Shown here piece by piece: positions 42,307 to 50,785 of a DNA stretch of 64,000 bases. Origin of the DNA: UBA10649 sp965227045 (lineage in GTDB: Bacteria; Actinomycetota; Actinomycetes; S36-B12). The position numbers and the translations under genes were made by a program. Under the pieces are notes generated by a model. The model saw nothing but the letters and a program-made list of their open reading frames with translations, made no database searches and was not told the origin of the DNA. Location: positions 1,860,001-1,924,000 of the forward strand of contig OZ245718.1 in NCBI GenBank assembly GCA_965227045.1, read 5' to 3'. The first letter of the stretch is position 1, and every line of letters begins with the position of its first letter.

Positions 42307-43082
42307 CCGAAGGCCCATCGACCGCATCACTGTTCGAAGCAGCGGTCCTCGATCTCGCCGCAACACCGCGCCTGCTCGTGTGCTGTGACTTCGATGGCAC
42401 CATCTCCACGCTCGCCGAGGATCCGGCGGCCGCCCGTCCGGTCGACGGTGCGGTGGCGGCACTCGATGCTCTCGCCGCCCTGCCGAACACCTGGGCCGCA
42501 GTCGTCTCAGGTCGCGCGCTGATCGACCTCACCCAGTTGTCCGGGATGCCCGAGAGCGTCCACCTCGTCGGCAGCCACGGCGCCGAGTTCGAGGTCGGGG
42601 CGATCATCGCCGTAAGCCCGACCGAGACCGCCCTGCTGGAAACCGTGATCGCTCAGTGCCATGCCCTCTCGATCGGGGTCGAGGGCGTCGTCGTCGAGGT
42701 GAAGCCGGCTAGCGTGGCGGTCCACGTTCGCCAGTCCAGTCGGGCCGACGCGGAGCGGCTCCTGACAGCCGTGCGGGCCGGACCTGGCTCGCTTCCCGGG
42801 GTCCACATTCTCGAAGGCAAGGAGGTGGTCGAGCTCGCCGTCTTTCCCGGTGCGAAGGGCGACGGAGTCTCCGTCCTGCAGAACCGCTGGGACATCACCG
42901 GCACCATCTTCGTGGGCGACGACGTCACCGACGAGTCCGCCTTCGCCGTGCTCACGGCCGGCGACATGGGCGTGAAGGTGGGCGATGGAGAGTCGCTCGC
43001 TGCCTGGCGGCTGCCGGACCCCGGCTCGGTAGTCAGCCTGCTCGCGAGAATCGCCGAGCTACGCGGAGCGGCGACGGGCTGA
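42303..43082 (+). CDS. otsB: Trehalose-6-phosphate phosphatase
   Basis: 259-residue HAD-superfamily phosphatase. Motif I CDFDGTIS (nucleophile Asp near 30), SGRALIDL, GSHGAEFE and motif IV VGDDVTDESAF. GTG start overlaps the otsA stop (GTGA). Converts trehalose-6-phosphate to trehalose for osmotic and desiccation protection. 3' end overlaps the convergent LacI-type regulator by 24 bp. Confidence 0.96.
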   Translation: MTEGPSTASLFEAAVLDLAATPRLLVCCDFDGTISTLAEDPAAARPVDGAVAALDALAALPNTWAAVVSGRALIDLTQLSGMPESVHLVGSHGAEFEVGAIIAVSPTETALLETVIAQCHALSIGVEGVVVEVKPASVAVHVRQSSRADAERLLTAVRAGPGSLPGVHILEGKEVVELAVFPGAKGDGVSVLQNRWDITGTIFVGDDVTDESAFAVLTAGDMGVKVGDGESLAAWRLPDPGSVVSLLARIAELRGAATG

Positions 43083-44135
43083 CGGGGGTGGACCCGTCGA
43101 GTCGCGAACGACCAGTTCGGCGCTGATCCTCGGTGAATGCACGGCCTTGCCCGCAATCAGCGCGAGTGCGATTCGGGCCGCGTGCACGCCCTGTTCGTAG
43201 AGGGACTGCTCGACCGTCGTCAGCGTCGGGAGGCTCTGGCCGGCAGCGACGATGTCGTCGAAGCCCGCGATGGACAGCATGGCCGGCACTGCCCGCTGCG
43301 CAGACTGCGCGGCGGCAAGGACTCCGAGCGCGAGCACATCGGTGACGCCGAAGATCGCCGTAGGGCGCGAGCGCTCCGCCCCAGCAAGTAATGCCGCTGC
43401 GGCGGCCGCACCCGCCTCCTGGGTGTTTGCGTCCGCGGAGACCACCGTTATGGCCGACTCCGGAAGACCCGCCTCTCGGACCGCACTCGTGAAACCGTCG
43501 ACTCGCTGACGCAGTCCGATCCGGGGAGCGCTGCCCCGCCACGTCCCGGACGGATCCTCGCGTCCAGGACGCGTGACGATCCCGAAGCGTCGGTGACCCA
43601 GGTCCAGCAGGTGGCGCGCAACGAGCGCACCCCCCGCACGATTGTCGATACCGACGAACGGGACCCCGGTGATCCGGGGACTGCCAGCGCTCACGACCGG
43701 AAGCCGCCGGGCCATGACCGCCGCCACAGCAGGATCGCTGTCGTCTACAGCACAGATGATGAAGGCGTCGACGATCGCACTGCGCACCAGAGCGCCGTCG
43801 CGATCGGCATCTGGGGGCAGGAGGAGCATGGCCATGCCGCCCGCGCCGAGTTCGCTCGCCAGCCCGCTCATGAACGCGACAAGTCCGGGATCGGTGAACG
43901 CATTGGAGAGGTCCTCGGACATCAGGACTCCTACGGCCCCGGACTGCCGGCGGCGCAGGGACCGCCCGGCTGGATCAGGTCCACCGTAGCCGAGTGCATC
44001 GGCAGCGGCGAGGACACGGGCCCGCGTTGCCGCCGACAGCTGGTCGGGGCGGTTGTAGGCGTTGGAGACGGTCATCCGTGACACGCCCGCCGCCTGGGCC
44101 ACGGTGTCGAGGGTGGGGCGCCCGTCTGTCGTCAT
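43059..44135 (-). CDS. LacI-family transcriptional regulator
   Basis: 358 residues from ATG 44135 (an upstream ATG at 44225 would place the start across the operators). N-terminal HTH TLDTVAQAAGVSRMTVSNAYNRP (8-30) and effector domain of the periplasmic-binding type (VGVLMSEDLSN...). Its hinge lacks a clear YxPN. Divergent from the PQ-loop transporter gene; two palindromes at 44168-44196 between them are its probable operators, so it likely represses both genes until a sugar is bound. Confidence 0.92.
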   Translation of the reverse strand: MTTDGRPTLDTVAQAAGVSRMTVSNAYNRPDQLSAATRARVLAAADALGYGGPDPAGRSLRRRQSGAVGVLMSEDLSNAFTDPGLVAFMSGLASELGAGGMAMLLLPPDADRDGALVRSAIVDAFIICAVDDSDPAVAAVMARRLPVVSAGSPRITGVPFVGIDNRAGGALVARHLLDLGHRRFGIVTRPGREDPSGTWRGSAPRIGLRQRVDGFTSAVREAGLPESAITVVSADANTQEAGAAAAAALLAGAERSRPTAIFGVTDVLALGVLAAAQSAQRAVPAMLSIAGFDDIVAAGQSLPTLTTVEQSLYEQGVHAARIALALIAGKAVHSPRISAELVVRDSTGPPPSARRRSA

Positions 44136-44167
44136 GAGACCCCCACTGTACTGATCGCGAACGGTGG

Positions 44168-44196
44168 CTGTATCGTTACAGTCTGTATCAATACAG
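44168..44196. promoter_or_regulatory. Tandem CTGTATnnnTACAG-type palindromes (LacI operators)
   Basis: CTGTATCGTTACAG (44168-44181) and CTGTATCAATACAG (44183-44196), each a near-perfect 14-bp palindrome with the same ends, one base apart. They lie 33 bp from the regulator start and 18 bp from the transporter start, in the only intergenic space of the pair. Confidence 0.8.
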
Positions 44197-44213
44197 AAAT
44201 AGTCGAGGAAGCC

Positions 44214-44846
44214 GTGGATCTGCATTCATTCGCCATGCCGCTCGCGTACCTGGGCGCCCTGCTCAGCTTCGCGATGGTCGTCCCCCAGCTCGCCAGGACG
44301 ATTCGCAACCCAACGTTGCCCGGTGTCTCACCGAGTTCATGGGCAATCACCGCGATCGCCTGCCTGGGCTGGCTCATCTACGGCCTTCGCGCTGACGTGA
44401 TGCCACAGGTGCCGGGCAACGTGCTGCTCATCATCGGCTCGGTGGCCCTGGTCCTGCTGGTCCCGAGCCCATGGTCCATGCAGCGTCGCGCGACCCTTCT
44501 CGGTGCAGCAGGGCTCGCGATCGTCGTGACGTCCGTAATCATCACCCCGGTCGCGGTCGGCTACCTCGCGTTCGGCATCGGCCTCTTCGCGGGGTGGCCC
44601 CAACTCGTCGACTCGTACGCGAACTGGCGCAACGGCATCGAGTCCGGCGTCTCATTGCCGACCTGGTGGGTCAAGCTCGGCGCGACGACCTGCTGGCTGT
44701 CGTACTCGGTCATAAACGTGGACGTGCCCGTACTCATCGCGTCAGTACTGGGTGCGGCGACGATCGTCGCCGTCTTCCTGCTCGAGGCATCCGCCCGCCA
44801 GGCGGCCGGCCAGGCTGCGGCCGTACCGGAGTTCGTGCACGCCTGA
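44214..44846 (+). CDS. PQ-loop (SemiSWEET/SWEET-like) membrane protein, duplicated
   Basis: 210 residues from GTG 44214 (GAGGAAG upstream), about seven transmembrane helices. Two PQ-loop repeats are visible: VVPQLARTIRN (about 22-32) and GWPQLVDSYANW (about 126-137), so it looks like a fused pair of triple-helix bundles as in eukaryotic SWEETs, whereas most bacterial SemiSWEETs are single bundles. Probably a sugar facilitator, given the LacI-type regulator next door. Ends 2 bp from convergent bfr. Confidence 0.82.
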   Translation: MDLHSFAMPLAYLGALLSFAMVVPQLARTIRNPTLPGVSPSSWAITAIACLGWLIYGLRADVMPQVPGNVLLIIGSVALVLLVPSPWSMQRRATLLGAAGLAIVVTSVIITPVAVGYLAFGIGLFAGWPQLVDSYANWRNGIESGVSLPTWWVKLGATTCWLSYSVINVDVPVLIASVLGAATIVAVFLLEASARQAAGQAAAVPEFVHA

Positions 44847-44848
44847 GG

Positions 44849-45337
44849 CTAGGCGGGGCCGGATCCCGCCTCGACCTGCTGGGCGAGATAGCCGCCGATG
44901 CCAATGGCCTTGACCGCCTGCAACTGCGACTCGAACCAGTCGGCGTGACCCTCCTCATCGAGCACCATGGCATCGAAGACCGAGGCGGTGCCCTGGTCAC
45001 CGAGCTCACGGCACTCACGAGCTGCGCTGTTGAACTGCTCGATGACCTTGAGCTCGCCGGTGTAGGCCAGGTTCAGCATCTCTTCCGCGTCCTCGCCGAC
45101 TGAGATCGGCAGCAGCTTCTGCACGTTGGGATGGCCGTCGAACATCAAGATGCGCTGAATCAGCGAGTCCGCGTCGCGCATCTCGCCGATGGACAGGTCG
45201 TAGAAGACCTTGCCGAGCTTGCTGAATCCCCACGAGTCAAGGATCCGTGCGTGGAGAAAGTAGGTGTTGACAACGGTGAGTTCGGCCGCGAGGGCATCGT
45301 TCAGGAGTTCAACGATGCGCGGACTGCGTGGCTGCAT
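44849..45337 (-). CDS. bfr: Bacterioferritin
   Basis: 162 residues, four-helix ferritin-like cage subunit that oxidises and stores iron. Ferroxidase ligands by alignment with E. coli Bfr: Glu19, Glu52, Glu95, Glu128 and His131 are present, but the fifth site, normally His in ExxH, is Asp55 (EMRD). The haem-binding Met is kept (Met53). The Asp may alter the di-iron site. Starts 29 nt inside bfd and is the last gene of the iron operon 48840-44849. Confidence 0.93.
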   Translation of the reverse strand: MQPRSPRIVELLNDALAAELTVVNTYFLHARILDSWGFSKLGKVFYDLSIGEMRDADSLIQRILMFDGHPNVQKLLPISVGEDAEEMLNLAYTGELKVIEQFNSAARECRELGDQGTASVFDAMVLDEEGHADWFESQLQAVKAIGIGGYLAQQVEAGSGPA

Positions 45338-45524
45338 GGGAGACCATGTCCCTTTCGTCAGTGACCAGATGCTGGACGAGCAACTGCTTTAACGACCCGA
45401 CGCACGATCCGCAGCTGGTTCCTGCACCGGTTTCCCGGCACAGGTCCTGCACGGACGTGCATCCAGCGCGGATGCAGCGTTCGACCTGGCGGTCGCTGAC
45501 GCGTTCACAATGGCAGACGATCAC
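45309..45524 (-). CDS. bfd: Bacterioferritin-associated [2Fe-2S] ferredoxin
   Basis: 71 residues. BFD-like cluster ligands Cys4, Cys6, Cys38 and Cys41 (VCHC and SCGSC). Donates electrons to bacterioferritin to release stored Fe(III). ATGA overlap with efeB and a 29-nt overlap with bfr, so import, storage and release proteins are made from one message. Confidence 0.93.
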   Translation of the reverse strand: MIVCHCERVSDRQVERCIRAGCTSVQDLCRETGAGTSCGSCVGSLKQLLVQHLVTDERDMVSHAATQSAHR

Positions 45525-46828
45525 GAGGCCGCCCCCAGCGTATCGAAAAGGGTCTCGCCGATGTAGCCGCCGACAGAAGGCACTCCCGGGGGAACGGCGA
45601 AGGCCGCCGAGGCGATGTAGCGCACGTACTCATTCATGCGGTCAGAGCGGGACAACTGCATCTGCAGGGGGATGAACTGCTTGTCGAGGTCACGGGCGAA
45701 GGCGAGGTAGAACAGGCCGGCATCGAGTCTCCCGAGCCCGTCGCTTCCATCGGTGTAGTTGTATGCCCGCCGCAGCACCCGGACGCCGCCGTTGTTAACC
45801 GGGTTTGCCAGTGCCACGTGCGAATCGATCGGGATCAAGGGGTCGCCCTCGCGGCCGACGGCCTTGAAGTCGGGAGTCGTGGTCTCGGTCCCGCCGGACA
45901 AGGGAGCGCCCTCAAGCTTCGACCGCCCGAAGACGTTCTCCTGCTCGCGCAGCGAGGTGCGGTCCCACGTCTCGATCGTCATGCGGATCTTTCGCACGGC
46001 CAGGTAGGTACCGCCGACCATCCACGCCGGAGGGTCACCTGCTTGTGTCCAGACGAAGCTCTCGAGCGCGGCAGTATCCGAGTTGACGATGTTGTTCGTG
46101 CCGTCCTTGAAGCCGAACAGGTTGCGTGGCGTCGGGGTGTCGTGCGAGGTCGCCGAACTCTTGCCGAACCCCAGTTGCGACCAGCGGACCGCCGCCGTTC
46201 CGAACGCCATCCGGACCAGGTTGCGGACCGCATGGACTGCCACCTGCGCATCGTTGGCGCACGCCTGGATGCACAGGTCGCCACCGCTGATCTCGGGCCT
46301 GGTCATGTCGCCGGGGAAGTGCGGAAGGGGTCGAAGTCCCGCGGGCTGCTGGTCGGCAATGCCGAAGCGATCGACGCCCTCGGCAGTCCTGAACAGCGTG
46401 GGCCCGAAGCCGAACGTGATCGTCAGGCCTGCGGCGGGCAGGTCGAGCGCCTCGCCGGTGTCCTGCGGCGGTGCGTCGTAAGGGCCGTTGACCGCGCCGA
46501 ACTGACCGATCGGATCACCGCTCATCATTGCCGCCGCCGCAGCGGTCCACTGCTGCAGGAGTGCAATGAGAGCGTCGCGCGAGTCTGTAGTGAGGTCGAG
46601 GGCCGCGAAGTGCAATTGATCCTGCATCGGCGTGGTGATGCCGCTTTGGTGAGGCCCGTAGAAGTCGTAGCGAAGACCGTCAGCCGAATCGGGCTCAGCC
46701 TCGGCGTTGCGCACCACGGCGGCCGCCGTTCCGATACCCGCAACCGTGACGGCTCCGGCCCCGAACGCGCCAAGCAGCGCGCGGCGGGAAAGCCGCGCGC
46801 TGCTCGAAGACTCGGGTGCCGTTGTCAT
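45521..46828 (-). CDS. efeB: DyP-type haem peroxidase of the Efe system
   Basis: 435 residues. Twin-arginine signal with SRRALLG (13-20); exported folded with haem. GFKDG (239-243, Asp242 distal) and the proximal His337 in SHVALANP are the DyP signatures. In EfeUOB it works with EfeO outside the membrane on ferrous or haem iron. 13 nt after efeO and overlapping bfd. Confidence 0.94.
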   Translation of the reverse strand: MTTAPESSSSARLSRRALLGAFGAGAVTVAGIGTAAAVVRNAEAEPDSADGLRYDFYGPHQSGITTPMQDQLHFAALDLTTDSRDALIALLQQWTAAAAAMMSGDPIGQFGAVNGPYDAPPQDTGEALDLPAAGLTITFGFGPTLFRTAEGVDRFGIADQQPAGLRPLPHFPGDMTRPEISGGDLCIQACANDAQVAVHAVRNLVRMAFGTAAVRWSQLGFGKSSATSHDTPTPRNLFGFKDGTNNIVNSDTAALESFVWTQAGDPPAWMVGGTYLAVRKIRMTIETWDRTSLREQENVFGRSKLEGAPLSGGTETTTPDFKAVGREGDPLIPIDSHVALANPVNNGGVRVLRRAYNYTDGSDGLGRLDAGLFYLAFARDLDKQFIPLQMQLSRSDRMNEYVRYIASAAFAVPPGVPSVGGYIGETLFDTLGAAS

Positions 46829-46841
46829 CAGCGGTTCACGC

Positions 46842-48008
46842 TCACAGAAGCACCGTCGACGTCAGGCGGGAGAGGGGCTCGCCGAGCGCATCGACGGCGT
46901 TGGCGAGCTCCTTGATCTGGTCGGGCGTCAGGTCGGTGTAGTACTTCCAGCCGTCGCCGACCTTGTACTTGTCGAGCAGCGTCTGCACATTGGCGAACTC
47001 GGTGTCGAGCGTCTTGGCGAGCGCGGCATCCTTCTGCTCTACGACCGGCTTGAGCCCGGCGTACATGACCTTGGCCCCATCGAGATTCGCCTGGAAGTCC
47101 CACAGGTCGGTGTGCGACCAGAACTCCTCCTCGCCGGTGATCTTCCCGGTGGCGACCTCGTCGAGCAGTTCCTTCGCGCCGTTGCCCATCTGCGAGGCGG
47201 TGAACTGGAGGCCGCGGCTTCGGTCGTACAACTCCTGCGTGTCCGACACGAGCAGGTCTGCAAGCTTCGTGCGCTCATCAGGGGTCAGCGCGGTGTAGTC
47301 CGCCGGCGGCCACAGGTCTTTCTCAATGCGGTGCCAGCCGGTCCACTCCTGGCCCGGCTCCAAGTCGGCCTCTCGCGCATCGGTACGCGGATCCAGGTCG
47401 CCGAATGACTCGGCGACGGGCTCGATGCCTTCCCAGTGCATACGCGTTGTCGCGTAGAGCGCGCGGGCCTTCTCGTCATCACCAGCCTTGTAGGCGTCGG
47501 CGAACTCCTTGGTGTCGGTGATCAACTGCTCCGTCTGGTCCTTGACGTACGAGGCGTACGCAACCGTCGCGGCATTCAGCAGGTCGCCCACCGATCCGGT
47601 CGGGACCACGTCGGTGCCCGAGTCCGTGACCGTGAACGCGGAGCGCAGCCCGTCGCCGACCATGCCGGGCTTGCACGCAACCTGGTACGTGCCGGGCGCA
47701 GCCTGCACGACGAGGTCACGGGTCAGGCCTGGGCCGATGTTCTCGACCTCGCCAACGACCTGAAGCCCGTCAGCAGCGAGGAGATAGAACTCCGTCACCT
47801 GCGAGCCGGTGTTCTCCACCTTGAACTGCACTACTCCCGATGGTGCTTCGGCCGAGCCCACGTCGCACTTGTCGTCCGAACTCGACACTGCGATTGCGCC
47901 GCCGTCGGCGGTTGGCGTGGTCGAGGTGCACGCGGCAAGCAACGTCGACGACGCAATGCCGGCGGCGATCAGAGTTGCAGCGGTGCGATTACGCGGACGG
48001 AACTTCAA
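46842..48008 (-). CDS. efeO: Iron uptake lipoprotein (EfeO, cupredoxin + M75 domain)
   Basis: 388 residues from a TTG with GGAG seven bases upstream, overlapping efeU by 20 nt; the longer frame back to 48143 reads through efeU and is rejected. Lipobox LLAAC gives lipidated Cys27. Cupredoxin-like domain about 45-130, then the all-helical imelysin-like M75 domain with RMHWEGIEP near 190. Binds iron and hands it to EfeU. Confidence 0.92.
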   Translation of the reverse strand: MKFRPRNRTAATLIAAGIASSTLLAACTSTTPTADGGAIAVSSSDDKCDVGSAEAPSGVVQFKVENTGSQVTEFYLLAADGLQVVGEVENIGPGLTRDLVVQAAPGTYQVACKPGMVGDGLRSAFTVTDSGTDVVPTGSVGDLLNAATVAYASYVKDQTEQLITDTKEFADAYKAGDDEKARALYATTRMHWEGIEPVAESFGDLDPRTDAREADLEPGQEWTGWHRIEKDLWPPADYTALTPDERTKLADLLVSDTQELYDRSRGLQFTASQMGNGAKELLDEVATGKITGEEEFWSHTDLWDFQANLDGAKVMYAGLKPVVEQKDAALAKTLDTEFANVQTLLDKYKVGDGWKYYTDLTPDQIKELANAVDALGEPLSRLTSTVLL

Positions 48009-48840
48009 CGGGTGTCTCCTGTTGTGATCGGGGTGCGGGTTGCTTCCGGAGCATGCGGATGTACAAGAACATCGTGGGAACCACGTACGCCCACCACGCC
48101 ACGAACTCGAGCCAGGTCGTGGCCGGTGAGAAGTTGAAGACACCCTTGAGCAGCGTTCCGTACCAGCTGCCGGGAGGGATCTGAGCGCTGACGTCGAACG
48201 CGAGGTTGTTCAGGCCGGGGAGGATGGCGGCTTCCTGCAGATCGTGCAGCCCATAGGCGAGCACTCCGGCCGCCACGATGATCAGGCCAGCTCCCGTCCA
48301 TGCGAATAGCTTCTGCATGTTCAGGCGAACGGCGCCCTTGTAGACGATGAAGCCGAGGACGACCGCGGTGGCGAGTCCGAGCACCGCACCGACAATCGGC
48401 TCGACCGTCTCTCCGCTGGCGGTGATGCCCGCCCACAAGAACAGCGCCGTCTCCAGCCCCTCACGCCCGACCGACACGAAGGCCACGATTGTCAGGGTCC
48501 ATGCGCCACCGAGCAGGGCCTTGTCGATCTCGCCGTGCAGGTGGGCGCGGATGCCCTTCGCGTGCGAGGCCATCCAGAAGATCATCCAGGTGATCAGGCC
48601 GACGGCCAGCAGGCTCATGAATCCGCCGAAGGCCTCCTGTGCCTGGAACGTCAGCGTCTGGCTGGTCAGTTGGAGGAAGGCACCGACACCCAAGGACAGC
48701 AAGATGGCCAGGCCGACGCCGGCCCAGAGCCGGGGCAGCATGCTGCGGCGCTCGAGCTTGACGATGTAGGCGACGAGCATGGCGACGACCAGTGATGCCT
48801 CGAGCCCCTCGCGGAGTCCGATCAGGTAGTTCGCCAGCAT
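47989..48840 (-). CDS. efeU: High-affinity iron permease (EfeU/FTR1)
   Basis: 283 residues, seven transmembrane helices. The two REGLE iron motifs of the FTR1 family are present: REGLEA (10-15) and REGLET (about 125-130). Imports iron in the inner membrane with EfeO and EfeB. First gene of the operon; an IdeR/DtxR-like box lies 26-44 bp upstream. Confidence 0.95.
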   Translation of the reverse strand: MLANYLIGLREGLEASLVVAMLVAYIVKLERRSMLPRLWAGVGLAILLSLGVGAFLQLTSQTLTFQAQEAFGGFMSLLAVGLITWMIFWMASHAKGIRAHLHGEIDKALLGGAWTLTIVAFVSVGREGLETALFLWAGITASGETVEPIVGAVLGLATAVVLGFIVYKGAVRLNMQKLFAWTGAGLIIVAAGVLAYGLHDLQEAAILPGLNNLAFDVSAQIPPGSWYGTLLKGVFNFSPATTWLEFVAWWAYVVPTMFLYIRMLRKQPAPRSQQETPVEVPSA

Positions 48841-48865
48841 GAGGCCCTCAGCAGTCGGGAAGTGT

Positions 48866-48884
48866 TAAGGCAAGGCTGCCCTAA
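48866..48884. promoter_or_regulatory. IdeR/DtxR-type iron box upstream of efeU
   Basis: TAAGGCAAGGCTGCCCTAA matches the 19-bp consensus TTAGGTTAGGCTAACCTAA at 14 positions and keeps the outer AGG and CCTAA arms. Located 26 bp before the efeU start, where a repressor bound to Fe(II) would block transcription. Confidence 0.75.
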
Positions 48885-49015
48885 TATAGCGGAGGATTTT
48901 CCCGTCGCATTCCTCCGGCCGCCCAGCATGGTCACAATCTGGCGTCACCCCAGCCGCCCCCATAGGGGCTAAGGTCCCGGGATCGGCATCCCAGACGCGG
49001 GAGAGGCGGAGACGA

Positions 49016-49708
49016 ATGAACAGCCCGGTCCTCGTCGGCATCCTGCTCATCGTGGTGCCGGTCGCCTTCAATGTGGCGTTTGCCGCCCTCTCGGCGACCT
49101 TCGGCTATCCGGACATCCTGCGGCGGCCCACCGAGGAGGTCCTGGCTCGTTTCCGGCAGGGTGGCACGCGCCTGGTCGTGCTCTGGTGGGTCTTCGCCAT
49201 GACGGCAGTCGTCGTCGCGCCGCTCGCGGTGCTGCTGTCGATCGCGCTGGTCGGCGGAAGCGGCACGGTCCGCACGCTCGCGGCCGCGTTGGGAATCATC
49301 GCCGCGACGGTCCAGTTCCTCGGTCTCATCCGCTGGCCCTTCCTCGTCCCCTACCTCGCGCGAGTGTCGGCAGAGCCCGACCTGAGCCCCGCTCGACGCG
49401 AGGCCGTCGACATCGTGTTCCAGTCCTTCAACCGGTATCTGGGCGTCGCGGTTGGAGAGCACCTCGGCTATCTGTTCACCGGGGCGTGGAGCGCCCTCGT
49501 CGGCGTCGCGATCACGCAGTCCTCGGTTGTTCCTGGCTGGCTCGGCGTCGTCGGGATCGTCGTAGGACTTCTGCTCATCGTGTGCTGCTTCGAGTTCGTC
49601 GGACCGTTCGAGCCGTCCGGGTGGAAACTCGCCGGGACGCTCACCCCTATTACTTACGTGGTGTGGTCAGTGTGGCTCGTCGCGGTGGGCGTCGCGCTAC
49701 TCCTTTGA
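49016..49708 (+). CDS. DUF4386-like membrane protein
   Basis: 230 residues with six hydrophobic helices; GGAG 5 nt before the ATG. PDILRRPTEEVLARFR (about 32-47) and a conserved FQSFNRYLGVAVGEHLGYL segment (about 136-154) fit DUF4386. Function unknown. Stands alone between the iron operon (divergent) and the phosphotriesterase-like gene (convergent). Confidence 0.78.
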   Translation: MNSPVLVGILLIVVPVAFNVAFAALSATFGYPDILRRPTEEVLARFRQGGTRLVVLWWVFAMTAVVVAPLAVLLSIALVGGSGTVRTLAAALGIIAATVQFLGLIRWPFLVPYLARVSAEPDLSPARREAVDIVFQSFNRYLGVAVGEHLGYLFTGAWSALVGVAITQSSVVPGWLGVVGIVVGLLLIVCCFEFVGPFEPSGWKLAGTLTPITYVVWSVWLVAVGVALLL

Positions 49709-49743
49709 GATGACGTAGTTCAGCATCAGACCCCGCGTCGTGA

Positions 49744-50685
49744 TCACATCCCGGAGACGATTCGCTGCGGATTCACCGCGAACAGTCCGTCCAACTCCGG
49801 CTCGGAGAACCCACGGGACCGGAGTTCGTTTGCGAACGATCCGTGTGTGTACGCATAGCCGGGCCCACCGTATGACTCAAGGTCTCCAAGCACGCAGCAA
49901 TCCGTGCTCAGCAGAATACGGTCCAAGTAGCCCATGTCCTTGGCACGCAGAGCGAGACTCACCCGTCGTTGTACCTCCCACGGCCGTAGTTGGTGAACGA
50001 GATCCCAACCCTGAATTCGGTCGTAAGAAAGCCACACGCCAAGGGATCTCGCGGCATCGTGGGCGTCCAGATCGTTGAGCGAGTCCATGTGGCAGAACAC
50101 CACGCGGTCCGGGTTCACCCCTTCCTCCATCAGGATCTCAAGCGCCGCAGGACCCGAGAACACGCGTTGCTGATGGATGAAGATCGGCAGTCCGCTAGCG
50201 CCGTGCGCGCGGGCGGCTGCGCGGAGCACACGCTCCTCCCGCGCCTCGACCGTGACTCCTGCGAGACCTATCTCGCCGATGACTCCCGGGCGGATCCCGT
50301 CAACTCCCACTTCAATGTCTCGAAGAAGTTCCTCTGCGAGCTGCGCTGTCGACGTCAGCGCTATGGACTCGGGGTACGTCTTGTGGATGTACCAGCCGGT
50401 GCCCATCACGATGTTGATTTCAGACTCAGTTGACAGGCGCCTAAGCGCAGCGGGATTCCGTCCCAGGTCGAACGTCGTCAGGTCGATAACCGTTCTTGTT
50501 CCGACGTCCCGCGCGGCGACGAGTTCGCGCAATGCCACCTCGGGATCGGAGAGGTACATGCCGGGCGCGTCATAGGTCATCGTGAAGAAGTGCTCGTGCG
50601 CGAGAGTCCACCCCATCTGCGATACGGGAATCGCCCCGTTGACCGTCTGAACGCGCGCCGACTGCTGTGGATCCGACGTCGTCAT
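49744..50685 (-). CDS. Phosphotriesterase-family metal-dependent hydrolase
   Basis: 313 residues, TIM-barrel amidohydrolase superfamily. Metal ligands: His30 and His32 (AHEHFF), Glu138 (GEIGL) at the place of the carbamylated Lys of phosphotriesterase, His171, His199 and Asp262 (STDCC). A Glu bridge is known in the PHP subgroup. It lacks phosphonate-specific features; lactone or amide hydrolysis is more likely. Divergent from the TenA-like gene across promoter block 1. Confidence 0.9.
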   Translation of the reverse strand: MTTSDPQQSARVQTVNGAIPVSQMGWTLAHEHFFTMTYDAPGMYLSDPEVALRELVAARDVGTRTVIDLTTFDLGRNPAALRRLSTESEINIVMGTGWYIHKTYPESIALTSTAQLAEELLRDIEVGVDGIRPGVIGEIGLAGVTVEAREERVLRAAARAHGASGLPIFIHQQRVFSGPAALEILMEEGVNPDRVVFCHMDSLNDLDAHDAARSLGVWLSYDRIQGWDLVHQLRPWEVQRRVSLALRAKDMGYLDRILLSTDCCVLGDLESYGGPGYAYTHGSFANELRSRGFSEPELDGLFAVNPQRIVSGM

Positions 50686-50703
50686 TCAGCCACCAAACAT
50701 GTT

Positions 50704-50761
50704 GGACATTAAATGTATGTTTCAGAGCGAAACAATCGAGTAACCATTCTTGACTTTGTTA
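50704..50761. promoter_or_regulatory. 58-bp promoter/operator block, copy 1 (phosphotriesterase/TenA)
   Basis: Identical at 49 of 58 positions to the reverse complement of 57122-57179, including a perfect 20-mer GGACATTAAATGTATGTTTC at one end and CTTGACTTTGTTA at the other. ACATTaAATGT is an odd palindrome; TTGACT fits a -35 reading toward the TenA-like gene. Location 20-78 bp from the phosphotriesterase start. Confidence 0.8.
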
Positions 50762-50785
50762 TCCAACCTAGTATCGGATGACGTC

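Noticed and set aside
46842..48143. Longer efeO starting at 48143
   Set aside because: The extra 45 residues run antiparallel in composition to a secreted protein, overlap efeU by 155 nt and would bury the lipoprotein signal; TTG 48008 has a good ribosome site.
49744..50685. True phosphotriesterase or organophosphate hydrolase
   Set aside because: The bridging ligand is Glu138 and not carbamylated Lys, and context is heterocycle metabolism; family assignment is kept but not the activity.
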